Shown here: in pieces, positions 55,947 through 64,000 of the stretch
Position numbering within the stretch: the first letter of the stretch is position 1
Layout of the letters: the number at the start of each line of letters is the position of its first letter
Source: Aplidium turbinatum
Lineage: Eukaryota > Chordata > Ascidiacea > Aplousobranchia > Polyclinidae
Assembly: GCA_918807975.1 (NCBI GenBank)
Contig: OU964919.1
Span: 25,489,824 to 25,553,823 of the forward strand
Length of the DNA: 64,000 nt
Direction of reading: 5' to 3'
Made by a program: the position numbers and the translations under genes
Notes under the pieces: model-generated
What the model was told of the DNA's origin: nothing
The model's database searches: none
The model's input: the letters and a program-made list of their open reading frames with translations, nothing else

Positions 55947-56886
55947 AGGTACCTGCAGCTAATAAGGCCCGCTAATTTTCAAACCTCAATATTTTTCTAA
56001 ATACTGCATAATTTTGAACGAAACTTGGAATGAGGATACTTTGGGTCTATCTAAACAACATATCTATTTAACAAGTTTCTAAATGAAAGGGGCTGTAAAA
56101 TATTAAAAAAATCTCAACCGGGCCTTATTAGATGCACGTGTTGTGAATAAGGCCCGGTTTGAATTAGCACCAAAACTGATGGAAAAGATGTATTTTCACA
56201 ATAACAACACCACAAAACAAATTCTAATCGACAACACAGGCACATAACTAATAATTAAATACACAGAGACAATTATTCCCTCCCCCGCCCCATGCTCCAT
56301 TTTTTTTAAAAAGCGACATGGAGTTTTTAGATATAGCCTAGTAGGGATGATAAAGCATTTTGATTCTGAAATTATAATATTTCCATTGCAATAACAAATT
56401 GAATTAATGGTGTAACAAGAATTTTTAGGTCACTCAAGTCTTTAACCCTCACTTTCTTAACCAGGGGTGCACAACGTTACCCCAGGAACCCATAGGCCTC
56501 ATTACCAAAATTAGCCTATCTGATCATCATTATCAGTCTTGCTTCAATTAGAAAAAAGTTCAAATTTATTGGTTTTACTGCATCAGCATGCACATATCTT
56601 TCACATAAAATGCAAAACAAAACAAAACGGAAGTCAAAGCGGTTTGTTAACTGCAGAACAGTCTAAAATATGTGAAAATTAATAAAACCACTCAATTTCA
56701 GTCCCCCCAAACTTCAACTTTCCGTAACACAAAAGTTCTCAACTTTAGGCTGTGAAACTTTACCAGTTAGTCTCAATTCACCATAGCAGCAACCAAATCT
56801 TCTAATTTTGTTTAAAAGATTTGTAACAACGGAGATCCAGGGAGTGGGCCTTATTACTGGCCGGGCCTTATTAGCTGCAGGTGCCT
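55947..56886. mobile_element. Word-echo element E (940 bp)
   Basis: Left end AGGTACCTGCAGCTAATAAG and right end, reversed, AGGCACCTGCAGCTAATAAG form inverted repeats. The word TAATAAGGCCCG recurs at 55960 and 56145 (forward) and 56118, 56846 and 56861 (reversed). A target duplication could not be fixed. The length (940 bp) is almost the same as elements A (942) and B (936). No coding sequence. Confidence 0.8.
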
Positions 56887-57078
56887 GATAGCCTATATAT
56901 CTTTTAGTCGGTAGCCTATTTTATTTTGTTAATCTTTCTGTAGTCGTAGTAACGTGATGACACTACTGATGTATAGTAGGGTGCCACAGGCGCCCTCATG
57001 TGGCCGAAATCACCTGAACTTTTTTTCTGGTATGACATTTCACATATTAAGGCACTTTGCAAAGTTTGATTGAGATTA

Positions 57079-57630
57079 CAGACATATACAACCAAGCAAC
57101 CACACGGCATTTAACATAATCGATTAAAATTGAACATAAACTATAAGCTACAAACGTTTTCGGCCATACACACGTTAGCCCTTATCAAGTAACAAAAAAT
57201 AACTGCTTATCATATCTACAATGAAAATGAATAACTGATCTAAACACTGAATCAGTAAAATCTATCTACGAGGCTTTGTTAATAAAATCATACAATCCTC
57301 GCCTCAATACACAGTTGTTTGCCTCAGGTGCTTCTTATTTACTCAACGTCTTTTCTTGATACGTCATATGATGCGTCTTTGCCTAGTGTAATTTAAACGC
57401 CATGTGATGTGCCTTTCTCCTTTGTTCTGCCGTTCCATTTTGCATTTCGTTTTTCACTTCAGTGTTTAGATCAGTTATTCATTTTCATTGTAGATATGAT
57501 AAGCAGTTATTTTTTGTTACTTGATAAGGGCTAAAGTGTGTATGGCCGAAAACGTTTGTAGCTTATAGTTTATGTTCAATTTTAATCGATTATGTTAAAT
57601 GCCGTGTGGTTGCTTGGTTGTATATGTCTG
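57079..57630. repeat. Inverted repeat with 173-bp arms and one mismatch
   Basis: Arms 57079-57251 and 57458-57630 are reverse complements with a single visible difference, around a 206-bp loop. The right arm contains TTGATAAGGGCTAA ... ATGGCCGAAAACGTTTG, again resembling a Penelope-type hammerhead core. TTGATTGAGATT lies on both sides, directly outside the left arm and 27 bp beyond the right arm. The near-identity of the arms suggests a recent origin or ongoing gene conversion. Confidence 0.9.
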
Positions 57631-57639
57631 TGGTTGAAG

Positions 57640-58697
57640 AAAGTGACCTCTTTACCAAAATTGATTGAGATTGGACAAAAATTGGATGTGCAGATTGAAA
57701 ACGAAAGTCTAAACTGAAATACAGTAAAATTAGGGGATTTCCCTAGTTTGAACATCAGTTTTTTTGCTATTTCTTATCTTTTTCTCAACATTGAAACAAG
57801 GTAAATTCAAGAATTAGGTTAGGAGACCAGTGCCAGTATGTCAAGATCTCAATTGAGGTCAAGCATGACAGCTCCGCGCCTGTTACATCTTGCAACATTG
57901 AATCAACATAGCTGGCTTGACCTCACTCAGGGTCTTGGAATAATGGCTTTAGTATTTCTTCTTCTGTTGAATCAGTGTTGCAGCGCCCAGGAAAGCTTAG
58001 TATTAATCCCATGCAAGTTGTGACTTAATCTGGGAGAATATAGCAGGCAGCAAAGATAAGGCAGGAAGCCTACTGTAAGAAAGGGTTATGTTACCTTTGC
58101 TTCTTGCAGGAAAGGCTAGTAATGTTGCAAAACCTATGGTTGTATTGTTTTTTAGATTATTCTACTAATGATAATTGATACGGTAGTGCTTTTACAAATC
58201 GGTCTGGTTAGTATTACAACAGGGATACCTAGACACCTAGACACTAACGGGATGCGAAACTCAAAATCCGTCCGTCCAACTGAATGGCTAACCATGTTGT
58301 CTACAATGAATTGCACAATGCGGCGTTACTACACGAGAAAATGTTTGTTTTGCACAGGCTGTTTTATTCGTCGTTTCACAAAAGTTGTATCTGTACATTA
58401 TTGTCAATCTTATGTTGATGACAAAATTATTAATATTGTAAGTTATAACCAATTCATTAGGCTACATAAAAAGGTTAGGCTACATGTAGAATTGACAAAA
58501 GAAAAAAACGACTAATGGCTTATTGTTCATAAACTTGGCTACTAGGCTATGTACACAAACAAAAATAATAGGCTACCCATAAATATCACTGGACAATCAG
58601 ATATCATAACTTCACATTGTAACCACAATCAGGCAATGACACAAATTCAAATATTTGCAGTCTTGCGTGAACCACCACTCGTAAGCTTGCGTACTGT
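57640..58697. other. Unrecognised stretch
   Basis: Short open frames (57838-58023; 58168-58515) with no recognised motif or codon pattern. I see no element termini. It lies downstream of the P-like C-terminal exon on the minus strand. Confidence 0.3.
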
Positions 58698-58949
58698 TCA
58701 AGCCATCTTCGCAGGTTCCTCGCGCTTGTGAGCGTTCAAACGTTTTAGTTGATTTTTGGCCAAACAATTAAACGAAGTTTTTCCAATCAACACGAAATTG
58801 CAGTGGTCTTTTGTACAAGCCACATCAGCCTGCAAACCGAATGACGTCTCTGCTGCATTTTTAACGGCTCGAATAAAAGCAGAACGTGAATTTGGTAGGG
58901 TGAGCATTTTCCTTTTAGCAGAAGGATTGCTGAGTACGACATCGTAATA

Positions 58950-60745
58950 GGGGGAAGGTGACCATAGTTGTGCAATTTTTAACATTTTAATCAAAAACTG
59001 AATCATGAGTAAAGTTAGCAAACAAACGTTATGATGTGGTTATAGTATAAGCATTTACCAACAAAAAGCACTACATAAATAAAGTTTTGCAAATAAACTG
59101 ATAGGTGCTTTTGACATTTTAAAACGTTGACTAAAGTTGCACAACTATGGTCATAGGTGTCCATAGTTGTGCATTCCGATTCCTTAATTGTGCAACTGCT
59201 TTGTGTAGGCTTATAACTTTGATATTGCAGTAGACGTTCAAATACAAAGCGGACAGGGTCATACGCATTTAGCAGATCTTCACTTGTTTTCCTCCATGTT
59301 GTATAGAAATGGCAGTAATGGCATATTTTGCAATAGTTAGCAATGGGTCTACATACAAAAACGTCGCTATATAGCAGATGTTTTGTTTGTTGATAAGTTA
59401 CATAGATAAGAAACAAGGAAAGAATAAAATTCAAGTCTACCTGACAAATCAGCAATTAGCCTACTATTCGCAGTATTGGCACACGCCACACATACATCAC
59501 AGGATCATTTGTGCATTTTTTATGAGCCCAATTTTTGCAAGGCCCTGCTGAGATTGAAGCATTGTCAAAATTACAGTAAGACCAACTTTACATTTGATCC
59601 ATGTCTCCAATCCCAAATACCCTTCAGAACACACCATGCACACAGGCCCGGATTTAGGGGGGCAGAGGGTGCAGGTGCTCCGCGCATCCCCCCCTTTTGA
59701 AGGCCCCCCGACGTGGAAAAATGTGATTTTGTGTTTTTTTTTAGTCTCTGAAGTTTGTGCAAAATGTTGTGCAGTGCTGGATTAATGCTACTGTACTGTA
59801 GACGTGGAGGTGTTTTTTTGCACGAGAGCTCCCCGATCTAGAAGTGCCCCGGGCCCCTCATCAGCTAAATCCGGCCCTGCATGCAGACATTCTCGCCCTC
59901 CATGTCACTTCCGCAGGCATTGTTGGAGGCATTGTCATTTAGAACCATTTGGCTTTTATCCTCTGAAGAGCTCAAAGAAGAAGCTTGAGGTGTTGATTTC
60001 TTATTTTTACGTCTTGATTTGCTACCTTTTTTGGACCTTCTTGGAACTCTTAATTTTCTTTTTGCCTTTCAACAATTTTTCCTTTAACAGCTATTGCTTT
60101 TCAGGAGCACTAGTAAGAATAATCGACTTTCTTCTCTTCCTTTAATTGAACTGAGGTTTGCGAGGAGGAGCTTTAGGAATTCGAAGGATATGTGATGGAG
60201 AAATATATGTATGCACATTGGGAGGATTTTCACTGGTTTGGGGAGCTACTGGTGTGCGAGAACATCATTGTCTCAGTGCCGAGAATTTTCAATATCAGTG
60301 CTTAGAATTTTCGTACGGTGTCCATAGTTGTGAAGAATGCTCAACTAAGGAATCACGTGCTGCACAACTATGGAATCAAGACTCCGCCATCTTGAAAGGG
60401 ATTTTCTGACCACACTGCGAAACCTTTTTCCAGAAGAAGTGCAGGTAGTGCAAGCTCTATGCACCTTTACTGATCACAAATAAGCTCACTTTCCTAGAGA
60501 ATCAACATCTATTAAAAATAACAACTTATCTGATATCTCAAAAACCAGGAAAAAATGCAACAAACTAACATTTATAGCAACAGCTTGCATAGCGAATGCA
60601 CTAGAAATCTGTTACCTACGAGAGATGAGCTCATTTCTTAGAGGCATCACAGGAGTGTGGTCATGTTTGATCAACCATGCATGAAATGGCGGGAAATGGC
60701 ACATGCACAACTATGGAACCTGCACAACTATGGTCACCTTCCCCC
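58950..60745. mobile_element. TA-inserting word-echo element C
   Basis: TA at 58948-58949 and 60746-60747. The termini GGGGGAAGGTGACCATAG and, reversed, the same are a perfect match over at least 25 bp. The word CCATAGTTGTGCA occurs forward at 58962, 59161 and 60322 (partial), and reversed at 59138, 60361, 60704 and 60721. A hAT-like MITE (59643-59879) is inserted in it. Without that it is about 1.55 kb. No transposase is seen. Confidence 0.9.
59643..59879. mobile_element. Second copy of the small hAT-like MITE
   Basis: Termini CAGGCCCGGATTTAGG and CTAAATCCGGCCCTG, with flanks CATGCACA and CATGCAGA (8 bp, one mismatch). Clearly the same family as 17680-17949. Confidence 0.9.
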
Positions 60746-60995
60746 TACTGAACAGCCATTGTCGTTACAGCGAAGCACAACTCTGTTGGCAGTGACAGAC
60801 CACAGCGATTTGCAATTTCAAACAATTTAGCATGCTCAGAGGACTCGTATTCAGGCATAGGAGGAGCGTCATCGCACTTAATCAAAAGTGTTTTACAAGG
60901 CAAACAATGTCGACGGCGAGAAATACTGCGTCCACAAAAGCTCCAGCCTGGTCAAATTGTAGTATTCGATAGTTGTTCCAGACAATGGTTCACCT

Positions 60996-61534
60996 AATCA
61001 AACGTCATATAAAAACCGTTCAAGTCTACTGAATATTACGTCATGGAAGTTGCTAGAAAATGTGCCAAAATTGCACCAGCGTTCATAAGAATTGTGTCAA
61101 ACCTGTTTGGGCCTGTTTAAACAGGAAATATTACATCAGCTTTAAACACCTGTTGGAATGACTTCATAATTGTCTTTCATTATTGCGTCACAGTACTGCA
61201 TACGTGAATTTGAGATATTGCTATCTATTCTGGTCATTCGTAAAATGATTGTTTGAAAGTTGGCCGCACATTTAACTGTTGGCTTAGTGCTTGCTAGCTG
61301 GACAAAGGTTCCGTCTTTTATCCAAGTAATCTGTTCTGTAGTGACAGTTTTTCAGTGGTGTACGGCGTTGCACCCCCCTCGTTTTCGATAGCCTCGGGCT
61401 AATTTTACAGAAATACACTGTTTGAAAAGAAGTTCAAGTGTGTGTTTCTTCGGTCATTATATACAGACGAACGGATCCGGGAACTTTATGTTAAAATTTT
61501 CCCAAGCAGAGATTATGGTTTACCGCTGTGACCA
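60996..61534 (+). repeat. BEL-2-type LTR, lacking its first ~28 bp
   Basis: A solitary LTR-like copy from AATCAAACGTCATATAAA to CCGCTGTGACCA, close to the BEL-2 LTRs. No internal region and no clear target duplication. An older copy. Confidence 0.85.
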
Positions 61535-62169
61535 ATAGTTGCGGTTTTGCTAAAACAATGAAGAAAAGAAAGAAAAAAGTAAAGAACATGGGGGCCATGA
61601 ACATTTTATCTAATTAATACCGTGTGTAATTTTTCGTTCGTTTTTGGTCCACTAGTGCTGAAATCTATTTATATTGTAGGCTAATTTTGTTTCGAATAAT
61701 TTTTGTTTCGGTCCAGTTGTGCTGAATAGTTCTAATGAACGAAAACATGTTCCACAACATAAACTAAATTATATTTTATTGAAATACTATTGTGAGTGTT
61801 AGCCTGGTCAAATGTTTTAAGGTTCAGACTTCTAGGGAAAAAAAGCTATTGATTTGTTTTCTTAGTGATTACTTTCTGTATTAGGTTGATCGCCCATTTG
61901 AGGAAGATTCATAGTACCAGATCGCCTTTTCCGGTTAGTTTTTCCCCCAGTTTTTCCCTCTTTTGACTATTTATAATGTTGTTGTGCTCAATGCTCATAT
62001 CATCTGGACAAAACCTTTCTGCATACAAGACAGAAACTGCACCAGTTGAGCACCATTTATGTTAATGCATTACAAGGCAGTGAGTTCTATACTCAATTCA
62101 CAGATGGGTCTTTGTCATTAATACCATATTTTACAACTTTACTTACTTAAAGCATGTTGCCAGGTGATG
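61535..62169. other. Unrecognised stretch
   Basis: No frame of note and no termini seen between the solitary LTR and element A. Confidence 0.3.
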
Positions 62170-62171
62170 TA

Positions 62172-63113
62172 GGGGAGATGCAGGACCTATTATACAGAAG
62201 GACCTATTATACAGTGCTGTATTTTCTTTACTTCAAAATAAATGTTTTCGGTTTTCATGGTTTTGAATCGAAATCTTAGTCCAACTAAGTTGTATGAAGT
62301 TTCGTGTGATAAAAGCTTTCGGTTCAAGAGAAACATAGGATTTTCCATTTTGGGGTCAAAATGTAAATTTTTGGAAGTTCAGCAATAAGGCAATAAATTT
62401 TGTTATTAAAGCTCTTTGCAAAAGTTTGCATTTATTTACGGTTGTGTGGTGATTAAGCTAGGTTGTCACAAAATTTCAGATTGATTGCTTGTGTAGATAC
62501 TTTTGTATTAACTAAGAAATAAAAATGATTCCTTGAAGGACCTATTATACAGTAACGTCCAGGACCTATTATACAATGAGTTGAGGCACTTGAAGAATTA
62601 ACTTTTGTATGTTTTAAAATTTAGCCTTACTTTTCTAGCAACATTATATTACACGTAAGCTCCAAAAGTCATTTCAACAAAAATAGTGAATTTTGGCCGT
62701 GGTGGAAAAGAGTTTAACACCCCCTTTATGAAGACGCCTCTCCCCCAATTAAGAGCTATTGATGTAATGCTAATCGATCTTACTTTGGCAATTAAAGTGT
62801 TTATAAACACTAAGTATTATTATTTCACATTTGTATGTGCTTGTTTTTGATATGAAAGTGAAAAAACATGTTTTGTTTTTCAATGTTCGCTTGTGTATAA
62901 TAGGTCCTGCAGGGGCAGGACCTATTATACACTCTTCAAAAAAGTTTGTATAAGCTCTAACTTCACAAAATTAAATTCGATTATCAAGATATTTATACAG
63001 TCAATAACCATTGACCTTGGCCGTATTCTGTAAAAAACTTGTCTAATTTTGATGTGAGCTGAAGAAATGAGAGCAAAAAAGAAAAAAATGTATAATAGGT
63101 CCTGCATCTCCCC
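62172..63113. mobile_element. TA-inserting word-echo element A (942 bp)
   Basis: TA at 62170-62171 and 63114-63115. Termini GGGGAGATGCAGGACCTA and, reversed, the same match perfectly over about 25 bp. The word GGACCTATTATACA occurs forward at 62183, 62200, 62538, 62562 and 62918, and reversed at 62894 and 63089. The perfect ends suggest recent movement. No coding sequence. Confidence 0.95.
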
Positions 63114-64000
63114 TACGTGCTATGGTGCTGGGATTGAGCGATGCTTTCCTCAGTGCAAATGCAGCCTTCAGAGGCTTGTGTTCCTCAAGAGCATAGCCTA
63201 CAAGCGTTTTATATGCTGAAAATGAGCAGTGCATTTTTCGCAAAGGATGTGTCTATGATCTTCACCAACAGGAGGAAAGTGCATTCTCTTTCTATTCAGA
63301 AAATTATTAAAAATATTTTTAAAATTGTGTGTGAAGTCAAATAATAGGAACAAATGCTTTTCTTTCCTTGTAGGATGCACAATGCAACTTGACGATTTGT
63401 TGTTCTCGCACATATCCATGAAAAATTTTCTAAATAAAAGAGTAGCCTACATTGTTAGTTAATTTGAACTATGTGAAGCAAAGCATTACCACCAATACAA
63501 TTAGGCACCTTTTGTCCAATAAATTTGTACATTCAAACTGCATAAAAGTACACCCAACTTACAAGGGTCAACGTCTTTTAGGTGCAGACAGTTAGGCGCC
63601 GGTCAAATAGGCGCGCACATGCGCAAACCATTACCCATTAATGGCACTGGGAACTACCCTGGGTCTAGTGACAAACTAAAGCATGTCAAGAATATCATTA
63701 CCCAGCTCTCATCACAAACAATTCATGCAGACATAAATACCTGTTGCAAACATGATTGTCAACGAGACAGCAACAACAAAGAAGATTTCATCTAGTGCAT
63801 TCATCACTTTTCAAACCAAGATCGCATGTGTTGAGTATTCAAATCATTAAACGAGTCTTGAATTGTAAATTGTTCGGTTAGTTGTTAAATCATTTTCCCT
63901 TTTCAGTCTTGCAGACGCTGTAGATGTAGAAGTGGATCTTTTAGGTGGCTGTTGCTTTGTCAGATAACCAGGTAAACCAGGAAATATTCTTGGTAGCCTA
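63114..64000. other. Right flank, possible interrupted exon
   Basis: On the minus strand a frame reads YALEEHKPLKAAFALRK and then NPSTIAR up to element A; skipping A with one TA continues NHLATCFK and a stop. I do not recognise the protein. Near 63580-63620, the phrases TTAGGCGCC and AATAGGCGC could be the start of another word-repeating element. Nothing else is identifiable. Confidence 0.3.

Larger units (their letters stand above)
58698..60972 (-). pseudogene. C-terminal exon of a P-like (THAP9-type) transposase, split by element C
   Basis: The minus strand has an open stretch from about 60972 to 60746 and another from 58949 to the stop at 58698. They are in the same frame once element C (58950-60745) and one TA are skipped, reading TMAVQYYDVVLSNPSAK across the join. 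Motifs: WSFCGRSISRRRHCLPCKTL, similar to the C-terminal A-G-Y-x-x-R ... C-x2-C block of P/THAP9 transposases, and GLSLPTELCFAV. A possible acceptor (GACCAG) precedes it. The upstream exons are not in the window. It is not clear whether it is the missing end of the 6.9-9.3 kb type. Confidence 0.5.

Noticed and set aside
57838-58515. Two short plus-strand frames as host genes
   Set aside because: No motif, no splice context and no homologous pattern; length is not beyond chance in this composition.
60900-60972. Plus-strand phrase KLQPGQIVVF resembling the end of BEL pol
   Set aside because: Too short, and the minus strand here is part of a longer frame with P-like transposase features.
60996-61534. 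A third BEL provirus
   Set aside because: Only a single incomplete LTR is present with no internal region.

Overview
This window reads as intergenic DNA of a metazoan, probably a marine invertebrate. No unambiguous host gene can be supported. Nearly everything recognisable is a transposable element, and all the element types are animal ones: BEL/Pao and Ty3/Gypsy LTR elements, CR1/L2-like and RTE-like LINEs, Penelope-like arms, hAT, P-like/THAP, pogo/Tigger-like, PIF/Harbinger-like and TA-inserting DNA elements. The very frequent short word TAGGCTA/TAGCCTA and the AT-rich background would suit an echinoderm, tunicate or similar lineage, but nothing here fixes the taxon.

Layout. 1-1376: sparse DNA carrying five copies of one 14-bp word. 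About 1700-5900: a broken Gypsy copy (minus strand) with an RTE-like LINE inserted in its LTR. 6959-9340: a P-element-like (THAP) transposase on the minus strand. 9738-31475: a LINE split by a chain of nested insertions: LINE > TA-inserting element (10903-31268) > hAT (12138-27359) > Tigger-like (13102-26992) > Gypsy (13804-26886) > BEL (15201-23805) > small hAT-like MITE (17680-17949). 31540-33341: a hAT-like non-autonomous element. 34.2-35.1 kb: a foldback enclosing a tRNA-like stretch, and a 48-bp mini-MITE. 35984-38310: a Gypsy remnant (with a hAT MITE in it) abutting a second LINE. 38694-54749: a 16-kb composite bounded by a 13-bp direct repeat and by inverted Penelope-like arms. It contains a third LINE broken by an RTE fragment, a TA-inserting element, and a Harbinger-like > hAT > BEL nest. 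55.9-63.1 kb: more small elements, a 173-bp-arm inverted repeat, a P-like C-terminal exon, and LTR fragments.

The most unusual pattern is a set of non-autonomous TA-inserting elements (41568-42503, 58950-60745, 62172-63113; possibly also 55947-56886, the partial 1-1376 region, and the 10903-31268 element). The first three begin with nearly the same ~10 bp (GGGGRARRTG-like), followed at once by a private 13-15-bp word. That word is then repeated inside the same element about seven times, forward near the left end and inverted near the right end, with a recurrent 17-bp spacing. Each element has a different word. It looks like a family whose end-recognition word has been swapped or has diverged while the outermost terminus stayed fixed. 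Two insertions can be read against their interrupted coding sequence, which confirms their edges to the base.

All coordinates were read by eye. Similarity statements rest on direct visual comparison within the window and on remembered family motifs, not on searches.
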